Shown: positions 9,272 to 18,889, numbered from the stretch's first letter. The stretch: DNA of 64,000 nt from Trinickia symbiotica (GCF_002934455.1 NZ_PTIR01000001.1:620001-684000); one strand, 5' to 3'. The notes: generated from the letters alone by a model not told the origin. A program made the numbers and translations.

Positions 9272-10204
9272 TCAAAGCGCGGCAACCAACTCGGGTACGA
9301 GCGAGAACAGATCGCCGACGAGGCCATAGTCGGCCACGCTGAAAATCGGCGCCTCCGGGTCCTTGTTGATCGCCACGATCACCTTCGAATCCTTCATGCC
9401 CGCAAGGTGCTGAATCGCGCCCGAGATACCCACGGCCACATAGAGCTGCGGCGCCACGATCTTGCCCGTCTGCCCGACCTGATAGTCGTTCGGCACGTAG
9501 CCCGCATCGACCGCGGCGCGCGAGGCGCCTAACGCCGCGCCGAGCTTGTCCGCGAGCGGCACGAGCACGCTCTCGTAGTTCTCGCCGCTGCCGAGGCCGC
9601 GTCCGCCCGAGACGACGATTTGCGCGCTCGTCAGCTCCGGTCGATCGAGCTTCGTCACCTCGCGGTTCACGAATTGCGAAATGCCGCGATCGGCGCTCGC
9701 CTCGATCTTTTCGATCGGCGCGCTGCCGCCCTCCGCCGCGGCCGCGTCGAAGCCCGTCGCACGGACCGTGATCACCTTGATCGGATCGCTCGATTGCACC
9801 GTCGCGATCGCGTTGCCCGCGTAAATCGGCCGCTCGAACGTATCGGGCGAGACCACCGCCGTGATCTCGCCGACTTGCGCCACGTCGAGCTTGGCCGCGA
9901 TGCGCGGCGCGATGTTCTTGCCGTACGCCGTCGCCGGCGCGACGATATGCGAGTAGTCCTTGGCGATGCCGAGCACCGTCGCCTCGACGTTCTCGGCGAG
10001 CCCTTCGGCCAGCTGCGGCGCGTCGGCCAGCAGCACCTTCGAGACACCGGCGATCTTCGCGGCCGCATCGGCCGCGCCTTGCGCGCCGTGCCCCGCCACC
10101 AACACGTGAATATCGCCGCCGATCTTCTGAGCCGCGGCCACCGTGTTCAAAGTCGCGCCCTTGACGGTCGCGTTGTCATGTTCGGCAATTACCAGAATCG
10201 TCAT
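9272..10204 (-). CDS. etfA: Electron transfer flavoprotein alpha subunit
   Basis: A 310-aa FAD-binding subunit of ETF. It accepts electrons from acyl-CoA dehydrogenases and passes them to ETF-ubiquinone oxidoreductase. The N-terminus ILVIAEHDNATVKGATLN is typical. The C-terminal FAD domain contains SGGRGLGSGENYE and the signature YVAVGISGAIQHLAGM, then INKDPEAPIFSVADYG. Length is normal for the family. It is 21 bp downstream of etfB in one operon, and the neighbouring acyl-CoA dehydrogenase supports a role in fatty-acid or amino-acid catabolism. Confidence 0.97.
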   Translation of the reverse strand: MTILVIAEHDNATVKGATLNTVAAAQKIGGDIHVLVAGHGAQGAADAAAKIAGVSKVLLADAPQLAEGLAENVEATVLGIAKDYSHIVAPATAYGKNIAPRIAAKLDVAQVGEITAVVSPDTFERPIYAGNAIATVQSSDPIKVITVRATGFDAAAAEGGSAPIEKIEASADRGISQFVNREVTKLDRPELTSAQIVVSGGRGLGSGENYESVLVPLADKLGAALGASRAAVDAGYVPNDYQVGQTGKIVAPQLYVAVGISGAIQHLAGMKDSKVIVAINKDPEAPIFSVADYGLVGDLFSLVPELVAAL

Positions 10205-10225
10205 TTCTCGTTGCTCCGCTCGCGC

Positions 10226-10975
10226 TTACAGCACCTTGGCTTCCGTCTTCAGCTTCTCGACCAGCGTCTTCACGTCCGGCACCATCACACCGGCACTGCG
10301 CTTCGGCGGCTCGGCCACCTTCAGCGTCTTCAGACGCGGCGTCACGTCGACGCCGAGGTCTTCGGGCTTGATCGTCTCCAACGGCTTCTTCTTCGCCTTC
10401 ATGATGTTCGGCAGCGTCACGTAGCGAGGCTCGTTCAGACGCAGATCCGTCGTCACTACGGCCGGCAGCGTCAGCGTGAGCGTTTCGGCGCCGCCGTCCA
10501 CTTCGCGCGCCACCGTCGCTTTACCGTCGGCAATGGTCAGCTTCGACGCGAACGTCGCCTGCGGCAGGCCTGCCAGCGCGGCGAGCATCTGACCCGTCTG
10601 GTTCGAGTCGTCGTCGATCGCCTGTTTGCCGAGGATCACGAGCTGCGGCTGCTCCTTCTCGACGAGCGCCTTCAAGAGCTTCGCCACCGCCAGCGGCTGC
10701 AGCTCTTCGCTCGATTCGACGAGAATCGCACGGTCCGCCCCGATCGCGAGCGCCGTGCGCAAGGTCTCCTGGCACTGCGCCACGCCGCACGAAACGGCGA
10801 CGATCTCGGTCGCCACGCCCGCTTCCTTCAGGCGCACCGCTTCCTCGACGGCGATTTCGTCGAACGGATTCATCGACATCTTCACGTTCGCGATGTCGAC
10901 ACCCGTGCCGTCCGACTTCACCCGGACCTTCACGTTGTAGTCGACCACGCGCTTGACTGGAACCAGAACTTTCAT
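10226..10975 (-). CDS. etfB: Electron transfer flavoprotein beta subunit
   Basis: A 249-aa AMP-binding beta subunit of ETF, starting [17 protein letters not shown]. The family signature [25 protein letters not shown] is visible near residue 180. The ATG at 10975 is preferred: GGAG lies 7 nt upstream, while the in-frame GTG at 10981 has no room for a ribosome site. It is the first gene of the etfBA unit. A TATAAT-like hexamer (minus strand, 11021-11016) about 40 bp upstream could be its -10 element, although no good -35 is seen. Confidence 0.97.
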   Translation of the reverse strand: MKVLVPVKRVVDYNVKVRVKSDGTGVDIANVKMSMNPFDEIAVEEAVRLKEAGVATEIVAVSCGVAQCQETLRTALAIGADRAILVESSEELQPLAVAKLLKALVEKEQPQLVILGKQAIDDDSNQTGQMLAALAGLPQATFASKLTIADGKATVAREVDGGAETLTLTLPAVVTTDLRLNEPRYVTLPNIMKAKKKPLETIKPEDLGVDVTPRLKTLKVAEPPKRSAGVMVPDVKTLVEKLKTEAKVL

Positions 10976-11098
10976 GCACACGCTCCAAAGTGACGATTAC
11001 GTTAACCTAGCGGCCATTATAACGACGGCGCTTCAAGCCACCGCGCCGGCCTGCGAAGCCGAAGGGTCTCTCCTCCGATGGTGCACGCGGCAATAACG

Positions 11099-11108
11099 AA
11101 CGATCGTT
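11099..11108. promoter_or_regulatory. Palindrome upstream of etfBA
   Basis: AACGATCGTT, a perfect 10-bp palindrome extending imperfectly to ACGAACGATCGTTTT. It sits about 125 bp upstream of etfB. TetR-family regulators of fatty-acid degradation in proteobacteria bind palindromes of this general form; that link is inference, and no regulator gene is adjacent. Confidence 0.3.
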
Positions 11109-11235
11109 TTATTTTAATGAGACGAGGACCTGGACGCCAAGTCCCGTTACTCGACGAACGCCTCTACTAACGCGCACCACGTCGGCCGCAGCCGGCGTAT
11201 CCGGTCTTTCCGCTTTTCTGCCTTGCGACGCTCGC

Positions 11236-11889
11236 TCAGCGATGGCTGAGCCGCCGCACTAGCCAATCGCCGAACGACTGAACGAGCTGGACGAAGACGA
11301 TCAGGATGACGACGACGGCGAGCATCACCTGCGGGAGGAAGCGCTGATAGCCGTAGCGGATGCCGAGATCGCCGAGCCCGCCGCCGCCGATCGCCCCCGC
11401 CATCGCCGAATAGCCGACGAGCGAAACGAACGTGATCGTGAGTCCCGCGACGATGCCCGGCAGTGCTTCGGGCAGCAGCACTTTGAAGACGATCTGTCGC
11501 GTCGTCGCCCCGAGCGCTTGCGCTGTCTCGATGAGTCCGCGATCGACCTCGCGCAGCGCGGTCTCGACGAGACGCGCGATGAACGGCGCCGACGCGATCG
11601 TGAGCGGGACGACGGCCGCGGCCGTGCCGATCGAGGTCCCGACGACGAGGCGTGTGAGCGGAATCACGGCTACGAGCAGGATGATGAACGGCGTCGAGCG
11701 CACGGCGTTGACCGTCAAGCCCATCGCGCGATTGGCCGAGACGTTTTCGAGCACGCCCCCGCGTTCGGTCAAGTGCAGCAATACGCCGAGCGGCAGGCCG
11801 ACGACCGCGCCGAGCGTCCCGGAGATACCGACCATGACGAGCGTTTCCCAAAACGACTGGAGAAACATCGAGAGCATTTCGTCAAACAT
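11236..11889 (-). CDS. metI: D/L-methionine ABC transporter permease MetI
   Basis: A 217-aa inner-membrane permease with about five to six hydrophobic segments and the ABC-permease EAA-type loop [26 protein letters not shown]. It resembles MetI of the MetNIQ importer in length and in the start [21 protein letters not shown]. The start at 11889 overlaps the end of metN by 8 bp, which fits translational coupling; longer in-frame starts would lie inside metN. A solute-binding MetQ gene is not found on either side. Confidence 0.93.
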   Translation of the reverse strand: MFDEMLSMFLQSFWETLVMVGISGTLGAVVGLPLGVLLHLTERGGVLENVSANRAMGLTVNAVRSTPFIILLVAVIPLTRLVVGTSIGTAAAVVPLTIASAPFIARLVETALREVDRGLIETAQALGATTRQIVFKVLLPEALPGIVAGLTITFVSLVGYSAMAGAIGGGGLGDLGIRYGYQRFLPQVMLAVVVILIVFVQLVQSFGDWLVRRLSHR

Positions 11890-12913
11890 GCGAGAGTGCC
11901 TCCACGACCACGCCTTGCTCACGCAGAAAGTCGAGCGCGGCGCCAAGCTGCGCCGGCTCGCCGCCGGCCAGCACGGCAAGCGAGCCGAATGCGCGGCCCT
12001 GAATGTCGTCCACTTGACCGTGCAGGATGTTCATGTCGACGGCATAGCGCCGGATCGTCTCCGAGAGCAAGGGCCGATCGACGCTCGCGCCGGCGAACGC
12101 GAGCCGCAACAGTCGCCCCTCGCCCGTCTCGAGATGCTTGGCGACGCGCGCTTTCACGGCGTCGGGGAGCTCGTGCGCGATGACGTCGCCGAGCAGCGCG
12201 CGCGTGACTTCGTGACGCGGCTTCAGGAATACATCGACGACACTGCCTTGCTCGACGACCCGGCCCGCGTCCAGCACCGCGACGCGGTCGCACACCTGCT
12301 TGATGACTTCCATCTGATGAGTGATCAGGACGATGGTCAAGCCGAGCTTCCGATTGATGCTTCTCAGCAGCTCGAGGATCGAGCGCGTCGTCTCGGGATC
12401 GAGCGCCGACGTCGCTTCGTCGGAAAGCAGGACTTTGGGCTTACTCGCGAGCGCGCGGGCGATACCGACGCGCTGCTTTTGCCCGCCGCTGATTCGCGCC
12501 GGGTACCGGTCCTTCTGAGCGGAGAGCCCGACGAGTTCGAGCAGCGGTAGCACGGCCGCCTCGATCGCGGCCCGCTTCATGCCGGCCAGCTCGAGCGGCA
12601 GCGCGACATTTTCGAAGACCGTGCGCGAGTTGAGCAGGTTGAAATGCTGGAAAATCATGCCGATCTCGCGGCGCGCCTGGCGCAACTGATCGGCCGGCAG
12701 CGCCGTCAGCGTACGGCCCGCGACGAGGACCTCGCCCTCGCTCGGCCGCGAAAGCAGATTGATCGTGCGCACCAGCGTGCTCTTGCCGGCGCCGCTGCGG
12801 CCGATGATGCCGAAGATCTCGCCAGCCGGGATCGTCAGATTGACGGCTTGCAGCGCATCGACCCATCCTTGCGGTCCTTGATAGCGCTGCGAAACGTTGC
12901 GTAGTTCGATCAT
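11882..12913 (-). CDS. metN: Methionine ABC transporter ATP-binding protein MetN
   Basis: A 343-aa ATPase that powers methionine import. Walker A is GRSGAGKST, the signature motif reads [15 protein letters not shown], and Walker B is [15 protein letters not shown], followed by the switch His in LITHQMEV. The C-terminal ~90 residues are the NIL/ACT-like domain that binds methionine and causes trans-inhibition in E. coli MetN. The start [11 protein letters not shown] at 12913 matches family members; upstream in-frame Met codons give an unconserved extension. It forms an operon with metI. Confidence 0.94.
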   Translation of the reverse strand: MIELRNVSQRYQGPQGWVDALQAVNLTIPAGEIFGIIGRSGAGKSTLVRTINLLSRPSEGEVLVAGRTLTALPADQLRQARREIGMIFQHFNLLNSRTVFENVALPLELAGMKRAAIEAAVLPLLELVGLSAQKDRYPARISGGQKQRVGIARALASKPKVLLSDEATSALDPETTRSILELLRSINRKLGLTIVLITHQMEVIKQVCDRVAVLDAGRVVEQGSVVDVFLKPRHEVTRALLGDVIAHELPDAVKARVAKHLETGEGRLLRLAFAGASVDRPLLSETIRRYAVDMNILHGQVDDIQGRAFGSLAVLAGGEPAQLGAALDFLREQGVVVEALSHV

Positions 12914-13030
12914 CAAAAAGTAAAACGGCGGAGACCGTCGGAGCGCCTCGCGCTTCTCGACAGCCGGCCGCCGTGGCTCACTGGTAAAGGCGCTCATTTT
13001 ATCGCATTGCGGCAAATGACCATTAATAAG

Positions 13031-13044
13031 TAATCGTGCGATTA
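13031..13044. promoter_or_regulatory. Inverted repeat upstream of metN
   Basis: TAATCG-TG-CGATTA, perfect over 6 bp per arm, in an AT-rich stretch about 120 bp before the metN start. It is a candidate operator. No SAM-riboswitch-like structure was recognised in the leader. Confidence 0.3.
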
Positions 13045-13149
13045 AAATAACTATCAGTAATTAGAGCCCGCGACCGACAGCGATGCGCGCCGGCCCGCGC
13101 GAACCCGACTAATATCTGTTCCCCAAGCCCCACTGCGAAAGGTTGCCTC

Positions 13150-14130
13150 ATGGTCAGCGTCGAGCGCTCGTCCGCGCATCAGAATGGGGCGCCGCATCAA
13201 GCCGGGCGATGCCGACATACGGGCGCGGTTCGCACCGCCGACGGTGTGGAACTCGCCTGCTACCGCTGGCTTGCAGCCTCGGCTGCCGCCACCGTGGCTT
13301 CCCGGGAGCCGCGCCCTCGCGCGACCGTCGCACTCTTACACGGGCTCGCCGAGCACGCCGGCCGCTATGCCCCGCTTGCCGAACGCCTGAACGCGGCCGG
13401 CATCGAGCTGGTGGCGATCGATCTGCGCGGCCACGGACGTTCGCCCGGCAAGCGCACGTGGGTCGCACGGATCGACGATTACCTGTCCGACGCAACGGCG
13501 CTGCTCGACGCCGCTCGCGACCCCGAGCGTCGCGACGGCTCCGAGCCGCCGCTCTTCCTGATGGGCCACAGCATGGGTGGCGCGATCGCGGCGCTATTCG
13601 CCGTCGAGCGGCTCGCCGATTTCGGCGGGCGCAACGGACCGCTCGCCGGGCTCATCCTCTCGAGCCCGGCTCTGGCGCCGGGCCGTGACCTGCCGCGCTG
13701 GAAGATCGCGGCGAGCCGCTTCATCAGCCGCGTTTGGCCCACCTTTCCGGCGATGAAAGTCGAACCGGCGCTGCTCGCGCGCGATGAAACCGTCGTCGAA
13801 GCGAATCGTCGCGACCCGCTCGTCCATCACGGCAATATACCGGCTCGCACGGGGGCCGGCATTCTCGACGCGATGGCGCGCATCGAGCGTGGCCGCGCCG
13901 CGCTGCGGCTACCGGTGCTCGTCTATCATGGCAGCGAAGATAAGCTCACCGAGCCGCAGGGCAGCCGCGCGTTTGCCGCGCAAGTCGGCTCGCCCGATTG
14001 CACGCTGACGATTTACGACGGCAGCTACCATGAGACGATGAACGATCTCGATCGCGAGCGCGTCATCGAAGCGTTGATCGATTGGATCAAGCACCGTTCG
14101 TCGGCCAGCTCGGCTTCCGCTTCTCGATGA
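13150..14130 (+). CDS. Alpha/beta hydrolase, monoacylglycerol-lipase-like
   Basis: A 326-aa serine hydrolase of the hydrolase_4 (lysophospholipase/monoglyceride lipase) type. Visible features are the oxyanion strand LLHGLAEHAGRY, DLRGHGRSPGKR, the nucleophile elbow GHSMGG, an Asp in VYHGSEDKLTEP and the catalytic-His region GSYHETMNDLDRE. No signal peptide is evident, so it is probably cytoplasmic. The last 44 bp overlap the end of the convergent enoyl-CoA hydratase gene. The substrate is unknown; esters of glycerol are only one option. Confidence 0.88.
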   Translation: MVSVERSSAHQNGAPHQAGRCRHTGAVRTADGVELACYRWLAASAAATVASREPRPRATVALLHGLAEHAGRYAPLAERLNAAGIELVAIDLRGHGRSPGKRTWVARIDDYLSDATALLDAARDPERRDGSEPPLFLMGHSMGGAIAALFAVERLADFGGRNGPLAGLILSSPALAPGRDLPRWKIAASRFISRVWPTFPAMKVEPALLARDETVVEANRRDPLVHHGNIPARTGAGILDAMARIERGRAALRLPVLVYHGSEDKLTEPQGSRAFAAQVGSPDCTLTIYDGSYHETMNDLDRERVIEALIDWIKHRSSASSASASR

Positions 14131-14932
14131 ATGCCTGGATGCCTTCGAGCGCGGCCTCATCCATCGCATTGCAGGCGATCGTCTGCGCGGCCAGCTGATA
14201 GGCGGCTTCGATGTCCAGTTCGAGCTGGCGATAAAACAGCGTCTTGCCCGCGCGAACCGCCGCGGCCGGCTTCGCGCAAATGCTCGAGGCCAGCTCCGCG
14301 ATTTCGGCATCGAGCGCGTCGAGCGGCGCCATCCGATTGACGAGCCCCTTTTCACGAGCCTGCGCCGCGTCGATGAAATCGCCCGTCATGAGCATTTCGA
14401 AAGCGGCCTTGCGTGAAAGATTGCGCGAAAGCGGCACGGCCGGCGTCGCGCAGAAGAGACCGTAGTTGATGCCGGAGACGGCAAAGCGCGCAGTGTCGGC
14501 CGCCACGGCGAGATCGCACATGGCCACGAGCTGACACCCGGCCGCCGTCGCCATGCCGTGCACGCGCGCGATGACGGGTTGCGGCATGCGCTGGATCGTC
14601 ATCATCAGTTCCGAGCAGCGTGCGAAAAGCGCTCGATAGTATTCAAGCGATGGCGCCGCGCGCATCTCCTTGAGGTCGTGCCCCGCACAGAAAGCGCGAC
14701 CCGCGGCCGCGATGACGACGACGCGCGTGTCGGACTTCTCGATCGTCCGGAGCGCCGCGTGCAACTCGGCGATCAGCTGCTCCGACAGCGCGTTGAACGC
14801 GTCGGGGCGATTGAGCGTGAGACGGACGACACCCGGCAGGCCGTAGGCGCCATGCTCGACGATGAGGACGCCCGCTCCGCTTGCCGGCGTCGACGACGAT
14901 GAAGATGACGATAGAGGTTGGTTCGCATCCAT
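14087..14932 (-). CDS. Enoyl-CoA hydratase/isomerase family protein
   Basis: A 281-aa crotonase. The oxyanion-hole segment AAAGRAFCAGHDLKEMRA and the second conserved block MATAAGCQLVAMCDLAVAAD are clear. The usual catalytic Glu positions read GINYGLFCATPAVPLSR, so the standard hydratase Glu of a PE-x-x-G motif is not obvious and the reaction may differ from simple hydration. The N-terminus contains a run of eight Ser. The start at 14932 has GGAG 6 nt upstream. It shares 44 bp with the convergent hydrolase gene at its 3' end. Confidence 0.88.
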   Translation of the reverse strand: MDANQPLSSSSSSSTPASGAGVLIVEHGAYGLPGVVRLTLNRPDAFNALSEQLIAELHAALRTIEKSDTRVVVIAAAGRAFCAGHDLKEMRAAPSLEYYRALFARCSELMMTIQRMPQPVIARVHGMATAAGCQLVAMCDLAVAADTARFAVSGINYGLFCATPAVPLSRNLSRKAAFEMLMTGDFIDAAQAREKGLVNRMAPLDALDAEIAELASSICAKPAAAVRAGKTLFYRQLELDIEAAYQLAAQTIACNAMDEAALEGIQAFIEKRKPSWPTNGA

Positions 14933-15049
14933 ATGCGGCTCCTTTGCGTCTCGTCCTTTGCGCGTTGGCGTTTCCCCGCCGACTTCTCTTCGCATCCGCG
15001 CCCGTGCTCGCGATCGTCGATCACGCGGGCTCGGGCACGGCGCCTTTCT

Positions 15050-15973
15050 TCAAATGCCCGCCAGTGCGCGCACGTGCGCGACGGCGCTTCGCCCGAGTGC
15101 CGACAGGTTGTAGCCGCCCTCGAGGCAGCTCACGATCCGTCCGCGCGCGTCACGCTCGGCGACGAGCCGAATCTGCTCGGTGATCCACGCGTAGTCGTCC
15201 TCGACGAGCCCCATATTGCCGAGGTCGTCCTCGCGATGCGCGTCGAATCCGGCCGAGACGAAAATCATTTGCGGCTTGAACGCCGCAAGACGCGGCAGCC
15301 AGGTCGTCTCGATCGCGCTTCTGACGACGTCGCCCTTCGTTCGCGCCGGCATCGGCAGATTGAGCATGTTCGGCGCCTGATGCTCGGCGCCTGAAAAGGG
15401 GTAGAACGGGTGCTGAAAAAAGCTGCACATCAGCACGCGCTCGTCTCCGGCGAATGCCGCCTCGGTGCCGTTGCCGTGATGAACGTCGAAATCGACGATG
15501 GCGACGCGCTCGAGACCGTGCACGTCGAGCGCGCGGCGCGCCGCGATCGCGACGTTGTTGAAAAAGCAAAATCCCATCGCGCGCGCGGGCTCCGCGTGGT
15601 GGCCCGGCGGCCGCACCGAGCAAAACGCATTGTCGTAGCGCCCCTCGATGACCGCATCGGTCGCCGCGATCGCCGCCCCTGCGGCACGCAGCGCTGCTTT
15701 CCAGCTGTGCGGATTCATCGCCGTATCGGGGTCGATCCAGGCGTAGCCTTCGCTCGGCGCGCAGCCTTCGATGTAAGCGATATGCTCGGCGCTGTGCACA
15801 CGCGCGAGATCGTCGATCTGCGCGAGCGGCGCGTCCTCGCGCACGATCAGCGGCGCGATGCCGCTCGCAATCAACTGGTCTTCGATCGCCTGCAGCCGCT
15901 CCGGGCACTCAGGGTGCCCCCGGCCCATCATGTGCCAGGCGCAGTCGGGATGTGAGTAGACAGCTGTCGCCAT
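15050..15973 (-). CDS. Histone-deacetylase-family amidohydrolase
   Basis: A 307-aa zinc-dependent deacetylase of the arginase/HDAC fold. The His-His dyad is in RPPGHHAEP and the zinc-binding Asp/His are in DFDVHHGNGTEAAF. A further metal-ligand Asp lies in SAGFDAHREDDLGN, and the C-terminal CLEGGYNL is conserved. In bacteria such proteins act on acetylpolyamines, acetoin-related or other acetylated small molecules, and some on proteins; the substrate here is not determined. The start at 15973 (MATAVYSHPDCA) matches family N-termini. Confidence 0.92.
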   Translation of the reverse strand: MATAVYSHPDCAWHMMGRGHPECPERLQAIEDQLIASGIAPLIVREDAPLAQIDDLARVHSAEHIAYIEGCAPSEGYAWIDPDTAMNPHSWKAALRAAGAAIAATDAVIEGRYDNAFCSVRPPGHHAEPARAMGFCFFNNVAIAARRALDVHGLERVAIVDFDVHHGNGTEAAFAGDERVLMCSFFQHPFYPFSGAEHQAPNMLNLPMPARTKGDVVRSAIETTWLPRLAAFKPQMIFVSAGFDAHREDDLGNMGLVEDDYAWITEQIRLVAERDARGRIVSCLEGGYNLSALGRSAVAHVRALAGI

Positions 15974-16137
15974 ATTTGTTTGCCTGCCGCGTACGGCATG
16001 TCTCCTGTATCGGCTCAGCAACTACGTTACCACACCGCACATGGCGGCGATCAGAGGCGATTGGGCACGCCAAATCGCGGTTTCGCGCGCCACGCCCGTT
16101 CGCTATACTGCGCCGAGCCGCTTTTCCCTAACAGAAC

Positions 16138-17334
16138 ATGACCGTCAACATCGCAACGAGCCCCACCAAGAGGTTGCATCGAGCCGCCGCGCTCCTGATC
16201 GCTGCCGCCGCCCTGGCTTGCGGCAGCGCGCCTCAGATCGCCGCCGCCCACACGCTCGCCAAGAAGCGCGTCACACTCGCGTCCAACAATCAGCCGCCGC
16301 AGGGGCCGAGCAACGGCACGAGCGAGGAGCCGATCGAGCCGCAGCGCTACGCGAATAATCAAGACGTCAACTCGTTCGTCGACGACATGGTCGCGCGCTA
16401 TGACTTCGACCCCGAAGCCTTGCACGCGCTTTTCGCGAGCGCGAACTATTCGCCGACGATCGTGAAGCTCGTGACGCCCGCGCCTACGCCGGGCATCAAG
16501 AACTGGGCCGCCTATCAATCGCGCTTTCTCGATCCGATCCGGATCGATGCGGGCGTCAAGTTCTGGCGCGAGAACCAGGCAACGTTGCAACGCGCCTACG
16601 AACAGTACGGCGTGCCGCCCGAGATCGTCGTCGGCATCATCGGCGTCGAAACGATGTACGGCCGCTACATGGGCAACTTCCGCGTGCTCGACTCGCTCAC
16701 GACGCTCGCGTTCGACTATCCGAACACGCCGAACCGCGCCGAGCGCGAAATGACGTTCCGCAAGAACCTCGAGGACTACCTCGTCTGGACGCGTAACGCC
16801 GGACTCGATCCGACGAGCGTGCGGGGCTCATACACGGGCGCCATCGGTATTCCGCAGTTCCTGCCGAGCAGCGTGCTCAAGTACGCGGTCGACTTCGATG
16901 GAACGAGCCACATCGACTTGCGCACGAGCGTCGCCGACGCGATCGGCAGCGTTGCTCACTATTTGAATGCAAACGGCTGGAGCACGGGGCGCCCCGTCGT
17001 CTGGAAGATTTCGCACGATGCGGGCAGTCTCGGCATCGCGCAGGCGGCGGCCGACGGGCGGCCCGAGCCGCATTGGCCGCTCTCGCAAATGCTGCGCGCC
17101 GGCATGGTGCTCGACGAGCCGGGACTCGATACGACGACCGAAGCGAGCACGGCCGTGCTCGTCATCGATTTGCCGACTCCCGGCGAACCGACCGATTACA
17201 TGCTCGGCCTGAACAATTTCTCGGTCCTCACGACCTACAACCGCAGCTTTTTCTACGCGCTCGCCGTCTACGAGCTCGGCGAAACCGTCAAGGCTCGCAT
17301 GCTTCAGGCCGGAAATACGCCTGTCGACAAATAA
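16138..17334 (+). CDS. mltB: Lytic murein transglycosylase B
   Basis: A 398-aa periplasmic enzyme that cleaves the MurNAc-GlcNAc bond to give 1,6-anhydro-muropeptides. A signal sequence (about residues 12-36, Ala-rich, ending AAAH) precedes the MltB/SLT_2 domain. The catalytic Glu lies in VVGIIGVETMYGRYMG, and GAIGIPQFLPSSVLKYAVDF is a family hallmark. A C-terminal segment ending in YNRSFFYALAVYELG is conserved. A Cys near residue 28 could allow lipidation, but the lipobox is poor. Its last 31 bp overlap the convergent cysM gene. Confidence 0.95.
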   Translation: MTVNIATSPTKRLHRAAALLIAAAALACGSAPQIAAAHTLAKKRVTLASNNQPPQGPSNGTSEEPIEPQRYANNQDVNSFVDDMVARYDFDPEALHALFASANYSPTIVKLVTPAPTPGIKNWAAYQSRFLDPIRIDAGVKFWRENQATLQRAYEQYGVPPEIVVGIIGVETMYGRYMGNFRVLDSLTTLAFDYPNTPNRAEREMTFRKNLEDYLVWTRNAGLDPTSVRGSYTGAIGIPQFLPSSVLKYAVDFDGTSHIDLRTSVADAIGSVAHYLNANGWSTGRPVVWKISHDAGSLGIAQAAADGRPEPHWPLSQMLRAGMVLDEPGLDTTTEASTAVLVIDLPTPGEPTDYMLGLNNFSVLTTYNRSFFYALAVYELGETVKARMLQAGNTPVDK

Positions 17335-18206
17335 CGGTCGCCGCGATCGCAGACGATAAAGACGATCGTCGAATTCTCGACTTGGCGAGCGACGCGCAGC
17401 GCCACTTCGCATGCGCCGCCCGACGAGATCCCGCAGAAGATTCCTTCGACGGCCGCCATGCGCCGCGCCGCCGCCTCGGCCGCCGCCTGCGAGACGTTCT
17501 CGGTGCGATCGACGCGGCTCCGATCGAAGATCTTCGGCATATACGCCTCAGGCCATTTGCGAATCCCCGGAATCCGCGAGCCTTCTTCGGGCTGCGCGCC
17601 GATGACCTCGATTTCGCCGTTCTTTTCCTTCAGAAACCGCGAGACGCCCATGATCGTGCCCGTCGTTCCCATCGACGAGACGAAGTGCGTGACGCGCCCT
17701 TCGGTGTCGCGCCAGATCTCGGGACCCGTCGCTTCATAGTGCGCAAGCGGATTGTCAGGGTTCGCGAATTGATCGAGGATTACGCCCTTGCCTTCGCGTT
17801 GCATCTCTTCGGCGAGATCGCGCGCGTACTCCATCCCGCCCTTGACGGGCGTGAGCAAGATTTCGGCGCCGTACGCGGCCATGCTTTGACGGCGCTCGGC
17901 GGACAGGTCCTCGGGCATCACGAGCACCATCTTGTAGCCTCGAATGGCCGCCGCCATGGCGAGCGCGATACCCGTGTTGCCGCTCGTCGCTTCGATCAAA
18001 GTGTCGCCGGGCTTGATGCGCCCGCGCGCCTCGGCATGCTTGATCATCGACAGCGCCGGCCGGTCCTTCACGGAGCCCGCGGGGTTGTTGCCTTCGAGTT
18101 TGGCAAGGATAACGTTGTTGCGGCTGCGGATCTCGTCGTCCGGCAAGCGCACGAGTTGAACGAGTGGCGTGTTGCCTATCGTGTCTTCGATGGTCTTGTA
18201 AGGCAT
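17304..18206 (-). CDS. cysM: Cysteine synthase B
   Basis: A 300-aa PLP-dependent O-acetylserine (or thiosulfate-using) sulfhydrylase. The N-terminus MPYKTIEDTIGNTPLVQL is CysM-like. The PLP lysine is K47 in NPAGSVKDRPA, the substrate loop is EATSGNTGIALA, and the phosphate-binding loop is SSMGTTGTIMG. The shorter C-terminus and the EEGSRIPGIRKWPEAYMPKI segment fit the CysM rather than the CysK subgroup. The start at 18206 agrees with family length. It overlaps mltB tail-to-tail by 31 bp. Confidence 0.94.
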   Translation of the reverse strand: MPYKTIEDTIGNTPLVQLVRLPDDEIRSRNNVILAKLEGNNPAGSVKDRPALSMIKHAEARGRIKPGDTLIEATSGNTGIALAMAAAIRGYKMVLVMPEDLSAERRQSMAAYGAEILLTPVKGGMEYARDLAEEMQREGKGVILDQFANPDNPLAHYEATGPEIWRDTEGRVTHFVSSMGTTGTIMGVSRFLKEKNGEIEVIGAQPEEGSRIPGIRKWPEAYMPKIFDRSRVDRTENVSQAAAEAAARRMAAVEGIFCGISSGGACEVALRVARQVENSTIVFIVCDRGDRYLSTGVFPA

Positions 18207-18448
18207 GAGGTTGCGCGCTTGGGCGTGTAGGCTGAAAACGTGAATAAACGACTGCGATTGTAGAACACCGGGCGAGGACGCGCCCGAGCACGGATCGCCA
18301 TGGCGCGAGCCAACGCAAAAAGCCCGCGGCAAAGCCGCGGGAAGCCGTCATCGGTCTGACGGTGAAGGAGACGAAATACCGAGGCAATCAATGGAGGCCG
18401 CTCGCGCACCGTGCGCACGTTGCGCACGATGAGGCCGCGAAACGTCGG

Positions 18449-18808
18449 CTACTGCCCTATCGCCATGGCGGCGGGACGCGCCTGCGCACGCGCGAGACCG
18501 CGCGCGGCAAACGCTCCGCTGGTGGGGGCATGTTCGATGGCGGGCCCGATCTCGAGGCCCTCGGCCTGCAACCGCTCGAGCGCACGACCGCCGAACCCTT
18601 TGACGCGCTGCGCCAGATCGGCCGCATCGCGGAACGGGCCGCCGGCGGCGCGCTCGTCGAGAATCGCGCGTGCCTTTGCGGGCCCGATACCTTTGATGCT
18701 GATGAGCGCCGCCTCGTCGGCAGCATTAACATCCACAGCCGCGAATGCGTGGCTGTGGGCCGCGACGAGCGCGGCGGCGGCAAACCAGTGTAGAAATCGT
18801 CTGGACAT
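18449..18808 (-). CDS. ComEA-like helix-hairpin-helix protein
   Basis: A 119-aa secreted protein: signal peptide at residues 1-24 (LHWFAAAALVAAHSHAFA), then two helix-hairpin-helix motifs in VDVNAADEAALISIKGIGPAKARAIL and the following GGPFRDAADLAQRVKGFG, which bind DNA without sequence specificity. ComEA proteins hold incoming DNA in the periplasm during transformation. The C-terminal ~35 residues are Ala-rich and unconserved. It sits downstream of hldD, and no competence genes are nearby. Confidence 0.87.
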   Translation of the reverse strand: MSRRFLHWFAAAALVAAHSHAFAAVDVNAADEAALISIKGIGPAKARAILDERAAGGPFRDAADLAQRVKGFGGRALERLQAEGLEIGPAIEHAPTSGAFAARGLARAQARPAAMAIGQ

Positions 18809-18889
18809 GGGATCTCCGTTGAACGTGGCGGCCGGCCAGCCCTGGAAGGCCAACCGCGAGACCCCAGTGTAGGGAGAACGAAGCGCGTC

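Noticed and set aside
12914-13149. SAM riboswitch upstream of metN
   Set aside because: No conserved SAM-I/II core could be recognised; only a short inverted repeat is present.
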